Positions 27,801 to 34,632 of a stretch of DNA of 64,000 nucleotides are shown here, piece by piece. The stretch's first letter is position 1, and every line of letters starts with the position of its first letter. This DNA comes from SIG653 sp964509125 (lineage in GTDB: Bacteria > Bacillota > Clostridia > Oscillospirales > CAG-382): the NCBI GenBank assembly GCA_964509125.1, contig CAZDVZ010000002.1, positions 1 to 64,000 on the forward strand, written 5' to 3'. The notes below the pieces were generated by a model that did no database searches, had not been told where the DNA came from, and saw nothing but the letters and a program-made list of their open reading frames with translations. The translations under genes were made by a program, and so were the position numbers.

Positions 27801-28112
27801 CAATTTGATGGTGATAATGTTTCGATTGTAGATACGCAAGGCAATGAAATTTCCGCGGATGATATTTGCGGAACGGGTTTTAGAGTATGCTTAACAATGG
27901 ACGGTGTAACATTCGATTCTCTCACTATAGTTGTTATGGGCGATGTAGACTTTAACGGCGTTATTGATGCCACGGACTATTTGAGGATGAAACAACATTT
28001 TCTTAAAACTTTTGTTATGGATGATATTGCTTGTATTTCAGGTGATATGGATAATAATGGAATTATAGATTCTACTGATTATATGAGAATAAAGGCAAAA
28101 TTTATAGGGTAA
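24891..28112 (+). CDS. Large secreted protein with ricin-like modules and dockerin
   Basis: 1073 residues from the ATG at 24891 (GGAAGGAAAG ribosome site; an in-frame ATG 21 nt upstream has none). Signal peptide, then an unrecognised beta-rich region of about 400 residues. A Listeria-Bacteroides-type repeat follows (EGCTFAGWHMYRSSDG ... CYAAW). Three ricin-B-like beta-trefoil modules come next (each starting near F-x-A-x-I/F-x-x-x-x-S-G-x-x-x-T with repeating QxFYxxxxxDGxY motifs; about 515-640, 660-790 and 800-920). A C-terminal dockerin-like pair closes it (GDVDFNGVIDATDYLRMK, GDMDNNGIIDSTDYMRIK). Probably a carbohydrate-binding surface or assembly component; no catalytic domain is seen. 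It reads divergently from the sigF operon. Confidence 0.8.
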   Translation: MKKLSNIISIVLSVVILTLSFPFTVLNRTDPQDEGEAICEDLGGLKVDLLSNSVGGFETYTENDMTFRWKVQSSNAPDGTACTLMQGMYVGTTYVYTAKTNDRGTRCVFTRTTIKTGAQVVMEYYPSLESDATASCGTVGYANDFVIRSVAENGVSSNYMYVATAKTTVSISRLKVSGEKLYFTGCFSTVDTDGNFVSFSSLKWVCTTEGYHYFLLKTGKEFYIAKISALSTGGTVNSPEEITCYKLFTIDEKNALFATNVSELSTKVGIEEWIDNGFEYDPVNNIIYVPLVNQNNPSQSAILTYNLENVLSSQLLDDETDKETLVFPSKLSFLVNDSSENFEIESCGFRTGQGTAGDLQLYFNVNSTDAKEGIYSFSYTRDSGPFECVASDDSVVYSIEYNGNESTSGEMMSTNHICGIASSLNQNDYSKEGCTFAGWHMYRSSDGMWLYENADKSTGWYTEGKQPIGSQKYLASDMEIVNDLTAVDGDVITCYAAWTSDPADNTLFGGKPIDLGTEFYGLIKHSFSGLYVTNENGKLRGGEIVPDTTQYFRFLRQSDGSYNILSYSENMAWSVSDSAYIDGRRIEMSASQDEAAKQKFYIYYIGGRFYVRPASSTNSLNLDSVGTLSISAYNGDENAFEVFKCSFDGYTFPKDEFGSSFGAFIKNSASGKFMTADGDNIVFSDATYEDSQRWLVSRNEDGSYTMVSLLTGKAVEVVNGEMASGGNIDLGVESGNISQKFYFHKTSDGYTMIKPVYTSNVFDMDANNFDAHIYPYGEGSIQQAAQKFEIISSICNGAEPLYLGDEFKAYIGAPDSKMFTENGTSVYGGEASRTQGQLFTFVYDEKYEAYKIVGESGNAITVENRQDTNGAKLVMRASADDVSQRFYVYFKDGYYYMSPVFSNKIVDLASGDSTMLQIYGSGFTNRRQLTIEISQMISCKLMLKDGANCFVNDAFLMGIDEKTKASDVISQFDGDNVSIVDTQGNEISADDICGTGFRVCLTMDGVTFDSLTIVVMGDVDFNGVIDATDYLRMKQHFLKTFVMDDIACISGDMDNNGIIDSTDYMRIKAKFIG

Positions 28113-28123
28113 CCCAGTGTTTA

Positions 28124-28166
28124 AATCCCCCTAAAAAGCAATTACGAAATGCTTTTTAGGGGGATT
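28124..28166. terminator. Bidirectional terminator
   Basis: Perfect 17-bp stem AATCCCCCTAAAAAGCA / TGCTTTTTAGGGGGATT with a 9-nt loop between the dockerin gene (plus) and the sirtuin (minus). Confidence 0.85.
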
Positions 28167-28257
28167 ATTGACGTTTGAATTTAAGCGAAAGTGTAATCTA
28201 AAGTATACATCGCAGAATCAAAAGTTACGTTTCTTATTTCTTGAGCCCAATATATAA

Positions 28258-28998
28258 TTAACCAAGTGTGGAATAAACGTCTTTTAAAACTTTACCAATG
28301 CTTTCGTTAAAAACCAAGGTTGATTTATTATCCATGGGGGTTGGCTGCTTGTTTATTACAATAATATTTTCTCCTCTGAAGTATCTTAAATATGCCGCGG
28401 CGGGATAAACCGCTAAGGAGGTGCCTCCCACAATTAGAGTATCGGCGTTGTATATGGCAGATATTGCTGTATTAGCGGTGGTTTCGTCCAACGCTTCTTC
28501 ATATAATGTAACCTTTGGTCGTATAATTCCTCCGCAAGAACAAATGGGAATAGTTTTGAAGCGATTAAAAATTTCCTTTCCAAAATTTTTTTGACAGCTC
28601 ATGCAAAAATATTTTTCAGCCGTTCCGTGAAGTTCCAAAACACATTTTGATCCTGCTTTTTGATGCAGATTATCTACGTTTTGCGTTATTATGCAAGAAA
28701 TTAGTCCTTCATTTTCCATTTTTGCCAAGGCAATGTGGGCGTTGTTTGGGTTTGCTTCACTGATAAAAAACTCTCTGTAAAAAGAATAAAAGGTTTCGGG
28801 ATTCTCAAGAAAAAAAGTGTAACTTAGAATGGTTTCCGGCGAATGCCCGTAATTTGTTACGGTGTTGTAAATTCCCGTCTCGCTACGATAATCTTTCAAA
28901 CCGCTTTCTGTGGAAACGCCCGCGCCTCCGAAAAACACTGTACTTTTTGATTTTTTAATTATGTCGGAAAATTTATTTATTTTTGTTTCGTATGTCAT
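28258..28998 (-). CDS. Sirtuin, NAD-dependent protein deacylase
   Basis: 246-residue class of NAD-dependent lysine deacetylases (CobB/SrtN type). NAD-binding GGAGVSTESGLKDYRS, TQNVDNLHQKAG with the catalytic His in LELHGT, the zinc site CMSCQ...CSCGG, and GGTSLAVYPAA are all intact. No acetyl-CoA synthetase lies nearby to give a target. No good ribosome site is seen (TTAAAAGGACAATC precedes the ATG, moderate). Confidence 0.95.
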   Translation of the reverse strand: MTYETKINKFSDIIKKSKSTVFFGGAGVSTESGLKDYRSETGIYNTVTNYGHSPETILSYTFFLENPETFYSFYREFFISEANPNNAHIALAKMENEGLISCIITQNVDNLHQKAGSKCVLELHGTAEKYFCMSCQKNFGKEIFNRFKTIPICSCGGIIRPKVTLYEEALDETTANTAISAIYNADTLIVGGTSLAVYPAAAYLRYFRGENIIVINKQPTPMDNKSTLVFNESIGKVLKDVYSTLG

Positions 28999-29031
28999 GA
29001 TTGTCCTTTTAATGTTAAGCTTGTAATAAAA

Positions 29032-29072
29032 ATAGGGATGTAAAAAACGTGGTTTCGTTTTTTCATCCCTAT
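29032..29072 (-). terminator. Terminator of SH3b surface protein 1
   Basis: Stem ATAGGGATG-AAAAAACG with CGTTTTTT-CATCCCTAT, one bulged T, 6-nt loop, immediately 3' of the minus-strand gene at 29087. It separates that gene from the sirtuin. Confidence 0.75.
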
Positions 29073-29086
29073 ATGTTTAAAGTGAA

Positions 29087-29740
29087 TTATTCGATTTTGC
29101 TACCATCTTTGGATTTTTTTGTAACGGAAATTATTACGATAACCGCAACAACAACGACGACAATAATAACTACAAGGATTATCGTGCCGAGAGAGGAATC
29201 TTCGTCTTCGCTTGATTCCGATTCGCTAACAGCGTCTTTGGTGGATTCATTTTCGGAAGTTGTTTCTTCGGATGTTATATCTTCGGATGTTATATCTTCG
29301 GATGTTATATCTTCGGATGTTATATCTTCGGATGTTATATCTTCAGATGTTATATCTTCGGATGTTATATCTTCAGATGTTGTTTCTTCGGAAGTTGTTT
29401 CTTCGGAAGTTGTTTCTTCCGTTGTGGGTTCACCGGGAACAAATGTTGTGTAAGAAAGTCTGATCCAACCATCTTTGCCTTCGTAATCAAATTTTCCCCA
29501 TCCATCAACGATCTCGGTAACTTCAACTTCGGTGCCATTCCAAATCTGACCATAAATGGTATCATATCCGCCGTCGGGAGAATTGGGATAGCTTGCTCTT
29601 ACGTTGAGATAAAGCTCATTGGGATCGGGATCGTCAACAGAAACAACGTATGTACCAAGTTCTGTTTCTGCGGAAACTGTGAGAGCACCCATGGCTAAAA
29701 TCATCATGAATGCCAAGAGAAGCGATGTGATTTTTTTCAT
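29087..29740 (-). CDS. SH3b surface protein with pentapeptide stalk and C-terminal anchor (copy 1)
   Basis: 217 residues: signal peptide (MKKITSLLLAFMMILAMGAL), one bacterial SH3 domain (about 30-100, with ELYLNVRASY and WGKFDYEGKDGWIRL), then a Thr/Ser/Glu stalk made of T-S-E-(D/E)-(I/T) pentads. A C-terminal transmembrane helix of Ile/Val residues and a short basic tail (VTKKSKDG) end it. The first 105 or so residues are nearly identical to the neighbour at 29828, a recent tandem duplication. Likely a membrane-anchored wall-facing protein. GGAGAAAATT precedes the ATG. Function unknown beyond SH3b wall binding. Confidence 0.85.
   Translation of the reverse strand: MKKITSLLLAFMMILAMGALTVSAETELGTYVVSVDDPDPNELYLNVRASYPNSPDGGYDTIYGQIWNGTEVEVTEIVDGWGKFDYEGKDGWIRLSYTTFVPGEPTTEETTSEETTSEETTSEDITSEDITSEDITSEDITSEDITSEDITSEDITSEETTSENESTKDAVSESESSEDEDSSLGTIILVVIIVVVVVAVIVIISVTKKSKDGSKIE
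29253..29417. repeat. 15-bp in-frame tandem repeat, 11 units
   Basis: Eleven units of TCGGATGTTATATCT or close variants (GAAGTTGTTTCT at both ends), encoding T-S-E-D-I pentapeptides on the minus strand. Inner units are almost identical, so the array is young and probably length-variable. Confidence 0.95.
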
Positions 29741-29783
29741 TTGAAATTTTCTCCTAAAATAAAAATATAGTTTTTAAACAACA

Positions 29784-29805
29784 AGGCACGGTAAAATCCG
29801 TGCCT
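29784..29805 (-). terminator. Terminator of SH3b surface protein 2
   Basis: Stem AGGCACGG / CCGTGCCT with a 6-nt loop, followed on the minus strand by TGTTGTTT. Weak T-run. Confidence 0.6.
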
Positions 29806-29827
29806 CATTTAACACAATAACTGGTAA

Positions 29828-30343
29828 TTATGCTTTTCTTGCTTTTACAGCAACCACAACACATGCTGCGGATGCGAGAGCGATAACTGCGAAAAGTGCA
29901 ATTCCTGTATCTCCGGGTGTTGCCGGCTCATCTGCTGCCGGTGCATCTGTTACAGGTTCATTGGTTGTAGGCACATTGGTTGTAGGTTCGTCAGTTGTAG
30001 GTTCGTCAGTTGTAGGTTCGTCAGTTGTGGTTTCGTCGGGAACAAATGTTGCGTAGGAAAGTTTGATCCAACCATCTTTGCCTTCGTAATCAAATTTTCC
30101 CCATCCATCAACGATCTCGGTAACTTCAACTTCGGTGCCATTCCAAATCTGACCATAAATGGTATCATATCCGCCGTCGGGAGAATTGGGATAGCTTGCT
30201 CTTACGTTGAGATAAAGCTCATTGGGATCGGGATCGTCAACAGAAACAACGTATTTACCAAGTTCTGTTTCTGCGGAAACCGAAAGAGCGCCCGTTGCCA
30301 AAACAAACATAAATGCTAAAAGAAGTGCAGTGATTTTTTTCAT
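29828..30343 (-). CDS. SH3b surface protein with TTDEP stalk (copy 2)
   Basis: 171 residues: signal peptide, SH3b domain, a Thr/Asp/Glu/Pro stalk (TTDEP repeats) and a C-terminal hydrophobic helix preceded by PGDTG and followed by KARKA. That end resembles a degenerate cell-wall sorting signal, but it is not a clear LPXTG. It duplicates the gene at 29087 in the secretory and SH3b parts, while stalk and anchor differ. GGAGGAAAATTGAA precedes the ATG. It has its own strong promoter; copy 1 lies 87 nt downstream. Confidence 0.85.
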   Translation of the reverse strand: MKKITALLLAFMFVLATGALSVSAETELGKYVVSVDDPDPNELYLNVRASYPNSPDGGYDTIYGQIWNGTEVEVTEIVDGWGKFDYEGKDGWIKLSYATFVPDETTTDEPTTDEPTTDEPTTNVPTTNEPVTDAPAADEPATPGDTGIALFAVIALASAACVVVAVKARKA

Positions 30344-30381
30344 TTCAATTTTCCTCCTAAGTTTTTTAGAATTACAAAGGA

Positions 30382-30410
30382 ATTATAACATTATATTTTT
30401 TTAATGTCAA
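30382..30410 (-). promoter_or_regulatory. Promoter of the SH3b gene pair
   Basis: Minus strand TTGACA (30410-30405) and TATAAT (30387-30382), 17-bp spacer, 38 nt before the start of the 29828 gene. Confidence 0.85.
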
Positions 30411-30477
30411 TAGTTTTTTGCATTTTTTGTCATTTGGGTTGTAAACCATCCTTTTTGCGCAAATTGTATAAATCCGC

Positions 30478-30506
30478 TTGCTTTTGTTAAACCGTTATGA
30501 TAAAAT
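30478..30506 (+). promoter_or_regulatory. Promoter of the large glycoside hydrolase gene
   Basis: TTGCTT at 30478-30483 and TAAAAT at 30501-30506, 17-bp spacer. It overlaps the upstream part of the open frame, showing that the earliest in-frame start codons are not used. Confidence 0.6.
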
Positions 30507-30549
30507 GGGGAATAATATGAGAAATCGGTATATCGTATGGAGGTTTGGT

Positions 30550-33162
30550 ATGAATCCTTTGCTTGTGGATTGCTTGGAGGGAAAACACGGAAGTTATATT
30601 TTCCCTTTTTTATGGTTGCGAGGAGAACCCAAAGAACGTATAAGAGAAGAAATAATTGCCATTAAGGAAAGCGGTATTTGGGAATTTTGTGCCGAAAGTC
30701 GAACTTATGAGAATTTCTGCCGCGATGAATGGTGGGACGATTTTGGATATATCCTTAAAACGGCAAAAGAATTAGGGATGAGAGTGTGGTTATTGGATGA
30801 CAAAAAATTTCCAACGGGATATGCTAACGGATATCTGGAAGCTCCCGAACATTCACATTTAAGAAAAAAGCTTATCAGAGAAACCCAGACAGAAGTTCTC
30901 GGACCCATGAAGCAAGCAAAAATATGGGCTGAGGGTTGGCTTGAAAATAACGAAGAAAAGATTCTTAGTATTATTGCTTACCGTCATGCTGATGACGGAG
31001 AGGGCCTTGACGGTTCAAGTGCGGTCGATTTAACAGACCGCCTGAAAGATGGTATGGTTTGCTGGAATGTTCCCGATGGGGCTTGGCGTGTGTGCGTTAC
31101 AATCCTGACAAAACGTGCAGGTCAACCATGGGACCGTATGCTTTATTACATTGATATGCTTGAAGCTGATTCATGCAACGCTATGATCGAAGGGATATAC
31201 GAGCCTCATTACGAACATTTCAAAGAATATTTCGGAAACACTTTTGCGGGTTTTTTCTCAGATGAGCCCGGTTTTCTCAATTGTTCCGACACTTATGGTA
31301 ATACTACGGGGATAATGTACCAGCGTTACCCTTGGAGAGCGGATCTTCCTGCCCTTATTGCTGAAAATTCAGGAATGTCAGAAGATGCAGTTCGTCTTGC
31401 CGTCCCTGCACTTTGGGAGGATTTGGGGAAAATTACTTGTGCTTTTCGAATGCATTACATGGATGTTATCACAAAGCTGTATCGTGATAACTTCAGCTAC
31501 AAGTTAGGAGATTGGTGCCGCGAACATGGGGTTATGTACATCGGACACGTTATTGAGGACATGGGTGCTCATATGCGAATGGGATATGGCTGCGGACATT
31601 ACTTCCGCGCCCTTGAAGGGCAGGACATGGCAGGAATTGATGTCGTTCTGCTGCAGGATGTTCCGGGATTCGCGGATTGCGTTCGCCGCGCACCACTTGC
31701 CGATGGCGGAATTGCCGATCCCGCGTTTTTTAGATATACATTGCCAAAGCTTGCGTCCAGCCATGCCCATATTCAACCATTGAAGCAGGGGAGAGCAATG
31801 TGTGAGATCTTTGGGGCGTTTGGTTGGGCAGAGGGATTGCCGTATATGAAAGGATTGGCGGATATAATGTTGATAAGGGGGATAAATCGTTTTGTTCCTC
31901 ATGCATTTTCACCCAAGGAGGACGACCCCGATTGTCCACCACACTTTTATAACGGCGGCAAAAATCATCAATATCCATTGTTTAGGCATTTGATGGAGTA
32001 TATGGGACGATGTTCCCATTTGTTAAGCGATGGGGTCCACCGTGCTGACGTTGCTCTTTTTTATAATGCGGAAGGCGAATGGACAGGTGGGAAAAATCAA
32101 ATTTTTCATTCCATTTGCAAACAGCTTACAACCAACCTTATAGATTTTGATATAATACCCTTCGATGTTCTGTGCGATTCGGAGGTTCAAAATGGACGTC
32201 TTTTGATTAACGGGGAAGACTATGGCGCTTTGATAATTTCCCAAAGTGAAATTTTCCCGATAGATAGGTTGACTTGCTTTGCACATCTTGCTGAAAAAGG
32301 GTTGCCTGTAATATTCACCGATTCGTTGCCCGTGCGTTCTGCGGAAGGAATGGAAATATCCGAACTTATTTGTCAGCCGGAGGCGGTTGCTTTAAATTCC
32401 CTTTCCGCGCATTTGCGTCAAAAAGGGCTTTGCCATATTTCGGCTGTGGGAGAGGGGATACGTCATTTGAGGTTTTACCATACGGCTCAAGGTAAAGAGG
32501 ACATTTACCTGTTTTCCAACGAGGGTATTCGTGGTGACATAAATGCGTATGTTTCTTTGCCGCATAAGGGCGACTGTTTGATTTATGATCCTTGGGATAA
32601 CCGCTGTTATAGAAGCTTTGCAGAAAATGGAAAGTTGCATCTATGTCTGGAAAAGGGGAATATGATTTTTGTGTTCTTTGGGTGCGATATTCCGCCCGAA
32701 TTGCCTGTATTTACTTTTGAGCGTGACCGCTATCCGCTATCGTTGAGATATCAAATTTCGGTAAGAGATGAATCGGATAAGGATTTTGACGTTGTTGCAA
32801 AAGATTCGGAGCTGTTTGATATATCTTCTGTCGAGGGAATGAGTCGATTTAGCGGGGAGGTTCGATATCGCACATCCTTTATTGCCAAAGACGGATATAC
32901 CGTGTTGGATTTAGGCGAAGTGGGCGAGACCGCAGAAGTGTGGCTGAACGGAGCATATCTTGGCGTAAGAATAAACGCTCCGTATAAATTCAGTATGTCG
33001 AATCATCTTTGTGAAGGAGAAAATGAGCTTGAAATATTGGTAAAGAGCAATTCGGCGCATCGACGCAGAGACGTTTTCTCTCGTTTTATTCAAATTCCGC
33101 CTACGGGCGTTTTAGGCGAAGTAGCTTTGTGTAAATATGAAAAATTGCATATAGAACAATAA
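30550..33162 (+). CDS. Large glycoside hydrolase, GH106/GH2-like architecture
   Basis: 870 residues from the ATG at 30550, which has GGAGG 6 nt upstream; earlier in-frame starts (30478, 30517) lie in or just after the promoter. The first 450 residues look like a TIM barrel of the type annotated as alpha-L-rhamnosidase-related hydrolases: FPFLWLRGE, GMRVWLLDDKKFPTGYANG, and FAGFFSDEPGF with a candidate catalytic Asp/Glu pair. A Rossmann-like middle follows, and the C-terminus has a GH2-type sugar-binding jelly roll (VLDLGEVGETAEVWLNGAYL ... ENELEILVKS). No signal peptide, so it acts on imported oligosaccharides. Family assignment is tentative. Confidence 0.6.
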   Translation: MNPLLVDCLEGKHGSYIFPFLWLRGEPKERIREEIIAIKESGIWEFCAESRTYENFCRDEWWDDFGYILKTAKELGMRVWLLDDKKFPTGYANGYLEAPEHSHLRKKLIRETQTEVLGPMKQAKIWAEGWLENNEEKILSIIAYRHADDGEGLDGSSAVDLTDRLKDGMVCWNVPDGAWRVCVTILTKRAGQPWDRMLYYIDMLEADSCNAMIEGIYEPHYEHFKEYFGNTFAGFFSDEPGFLNCSDTYGNTTGIMYQRYPWRADLPALIAENSGMSEDAVRLAVPALWEDLGKITCAFRMHYMDVITKLYRDNFSYKLGDWCREHGVMYIGHVIEDMGAHMRMGYGCGHYFRALEGQDMAGIDVVLLQDVPGFADCVRRAPLADGGIADPAFFRYTLPKLASSHAHIQPLKQGRAMCEIFGAFGWAEGLPYMKGLADIMLIRGINRFVPHAFSPKEDDPDCPPHFYNGGKNHQYPLFRHLMEYMGRCSHLLSDGVHRADVALFYNAEGEWTGGKNQIFHSICKQLTTNLIDFDIIPFDVLCDSEVQNGRLLINGEDYGALIISQSEIFPIDRLTCFAHLAEKGLPVIFTDSLPVRSAEGMEISELICQPEAVALNSLSAHLRQKGLCHISAVGEGIRHLRFYHTAQGKEDIYLFSNEGIRGDINAYVSLPHKGDCLIYDPWDNRCYRSFAENGKLHLCLEKGNMIFVFFGCDIPPELPVFTFERDRYPLSLRYQISVRDESDKDFDVVAKDSELFDISSVEGMSRFSGEVRYRTSFIAKDGYTVLDLGEVGETAEVWLNGAYLGVRINAPYKFSMSNHLCEGENELEILVKSNSAHRRRDVFSRFIQIPPTGVLGEVALCKYEKLHIEQ

Positions 33163-33191
33163 AGAGAGTAATAATTCGAAATCAGTCAAAA

Positions 33192-33236
33192 GGTGCTGTT
33201 GCAAATGCGAATTTTTTTCGCACTTGCAACAGCACC
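33192..33236. repeat. Dispersed hairpin repeat, copy 2
   Basis: GGTGCTGTTGCAA-A-TGCGAA pairs with TTCGCA-C-TTGCAACAGCACC around TTTT: 19 pairs and the same A-C mismatch as the copy at 21462-21498. It lies between the glycoside hydrolase (plus) and tRNA-Glu sequence (minus). Confidence 0.8.
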
Positions 33237-33237
33237 T

Positions 33238-33291
33238 TGGTGACCCGTACGAGAGTCGAACTCGTGTCTCCGCTGTAAGCGAGAGAAAAAA
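33238..33291 (-). pseudogene. tRNA-Glu 3' half joined to unrelated sequence at gap edge
   Basis: Bases 33238-33273 are identical to the 3' half of the intact tRNA-Glu at 33408-33482, including the encoded CCA. The part that should form the anticodon arm instead reads TCTCGCTTACAGCGGAG, which fails to make a proper Glu arm, and the sequence then runs into the N gap. Best read as an assembly chimera or tRNA fragment, not a working gene. Confidence 0.6.
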
Positions 33292-33391
33292 NNNNNNNNN
33301 NNNNNNNNNNNNNNNNNNNNNNNNNNNNNNNNNNNNNNNNNNNNNNNNNNNNNNNNNNNNNNNNNNNNNNNNNNNNNNNNNNNNNNNNNNN
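33292..33391. other. Assembly gap 1 (100 N)
   Basis: Exactly 100 N, the conventional placeholder for an unsized scaffold gap. The bases after it (ATATAGAACAA) repeat bases found before it at 33151-33161, and tRNA-Glu sequence stands on both sides, so the true arrangement is uncertain. Confidence 0.95.
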
Positions 33392-33407
33392 ATATAGAAC
33401 AAGGGAT

Positions 33408-33482
33408 TGGTGACCCGTACGAGAGTCGAACTCGTGTCTCCGCCGTGAAAGGGCGATGTCTTGACCACTTGACCAACGGGCC
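33408..33482 (-). tRNA. tRNA-Glu (anticodon TTC)
   Basis: 75 nt with encoded CCA. Acceptor GGCCCGT pairs with ACGGGTC; anticodon arm TCGCC-CTTTCAC-GGCGG gives TTC; T arm has GTTCGA. It is preceded on the minus strand by its own promoter. Confidence 0.95.
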
Positions 33483-33514
33483 GATATATCTGCCGTCTCG
33501 CAGACAGCTTTCGT

Positions 33515-33543
33515 ATTATACACTATAAAGCCTCGTTTGTCAA
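33515..33543 (-). promoter_or_regulatory. Promoter of tRNA-Glu (TTC)
   Basis: Minus strand TTGACA (33543-33538) and TATAAT (33520-33515), 17-bp spacer. Confidence 0.85.
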
Positions 33544-33591
33544 TACTTTTTTTAAAAAAAATAATTTTTTTATCTTGTTTAGTCTAATGTA

Positions 33592-34446
33592 TCATTTAAT
33601 GATAATTTCCATGCCATATCCGATAAGTGCACTTGATGCGGTGTATTGTACTAAATTATTCGTGATACGATACTTCGTTGCGCCGTGAATGTGACCCGAA
33701 AGTACACAGATGAATTTTTCCTCATTTTTTTCAATAAGATCAATGAACTTTCGGGAATTGGCGCACGGGATATCTTTTCCCCAAATGAAATATTCTTCCA
33801 GCCTTCCCGACATTTTTTCAGCAAATTCTCCTATAAATATGGGAACGTGTACGGCTAAAACTATTTTTTTATCTTTTGAAACCTCTTCTTCGAAACGCTT
33901 TATTTGCTCATCGCTAAGCTCTCTTTTGCTGTTATCTACAACGATAATTTTAAACTCGCCCATATCCACAACATCAAAAGCGGGATCGTTCATTATTCCC
34001 TCAAAGCGATGATACATATTTCCTTTGTTGCCGTATGCATCACTAAAACCGTGGTTTCCCATGGCGTATATGACTTTTTTGGGGTATTCGTCCACGAATT
34101 TTTTCATATATCTTATGTTGCTGTCGGTTATTTTATCCATAATATCCCCGGTCAAAACCAAAGCATCGGCTCCGAACCGTATTGAGTGCTCTTTTAACGC
34201 TTCTAAAATTAGGTGAGCCTCGATTTTATATCTGTCGTCACAAAATTCGCCAAAACATTTAGCAAAATAAAATTTACCTTCGTTCCATGAGTTGAAACAT
34301 TTTTCTGCATCGGCTTTATCGATTTCCGAACTGTTTTCATCGTTGTAAGTGATATGAGAATCGCTAACATGGAATAATTTGTACTCACTTTTTAAACCCG
34401 CTTCAATGACTGCTTTTTCTATTTGCAATAATCCCGTGTCTTTCAT
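33592..34446 (-). CDS. Calcineurin-like metallophosphoesterase
   Basis: 284-residue phosphoesterase with the five metal-binding blocks in order: HVSDSHITYND (D-x-H), VLTGDIMD (GD), YAMGNHGFSD (GNH), VLAVHVPIF (H) and VLSGHIHGATKY (GHxH). No signal peptide or membrane segment, so a cytoplasmic enzyme. Substrate unknown. The gene has its own promoter and stands alone; GGGGTAAGAAAA before the ATG is a poor ribosome site. Confidence 0.88.
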   Translation of the reverse strand: MKDTGLLQIEKAVIEAGLKSEYKLFHVSDSHITYNDENSSEIDKADAEKCFNSWNEGKFYFAKCFGEFCDDRYKIEAHLILEALKEHSIRFGADALVLTGDIMDKITDSNIRYMKKFVDEYPKKVIYAMGNHGFSDAYGNKGNMYHRFEGIMNDPAFDVVDMGEFKIIVVDNSKRELSDEQIKRFEEEVSKDKKIVLAVHVPIFIGEFAEKMSGRLEEYFIWGKDIPCANSRKFIDLIEKNEEKFICVLSGHIHGATKYRITNNLVQYTASSALIGYGMEIIIK

Positions 34447-34477
34447 TTTTCTTACCCCTTTGTCAGATTATGAATTA

Positions 34478-34506
34478 ATTATATCACTTGATTTTGTATT
34501 TTTCAA
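34478..34506 (-). promoter_or_regulatory. Promoter of the metallophosphoesterase gene
   Basis: Minus strand TTGAAA (34506-34501) and an extended -10 TGATATAAT (hexamer 34483-34478), 17-bp spacer. Confidence 0.75.
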
Positions 34507-34545
34507 CCATTTGGGTAAAAAAGTAAAACAAATAATTTGCTTTTG

Positions 34546-34574
34546 TTGACAAAGTTTTTAATTTGTAGTATAAT
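34546..34574 (+). promoter_or_regulatory. Promoter of the acidic lipoprotein gene
   Basis: Consensus TTGACA at 34546-34551 and TATAAT at 34569-34574, 17-bp spacer. It lies inside the upstream open frame, fixing the start codon downstream at 34633. Confidence 0.88.
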
Positions 34575-34632
34575 ATTCATGAAGTCAGGCGAATTTTTCG
34601 ACTCAAATTTAATCACTAAGGAGTGCTGTACA

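Noticed and set aside
29253..29417. Possible CRISPR or non-coding array
   Set aside because: Units are contiguous 15-mers in frame inside a surface protein gene, with no spacers.
29828..29940. LPXTG-type sorting signal in the second SH3b protein
   Set aside because: PGDTG before the hydrophobic tail is only loosely similar, and no sortase is in the window, so a plain membrane anchor is as likely.
30478..30549. N-terminal extension of the glycoside hydrolase frame
   Set aside because: It overlaps the -35 to -10 region and lacks a ribosome site; the ATG at 30550 with GGAGG is better.
33112..33523. Open frames spanning the N gap and tRNA sequence
   Set aside because: They translate unknown bases and tRNA or hairpin DNA, so they are not genes.
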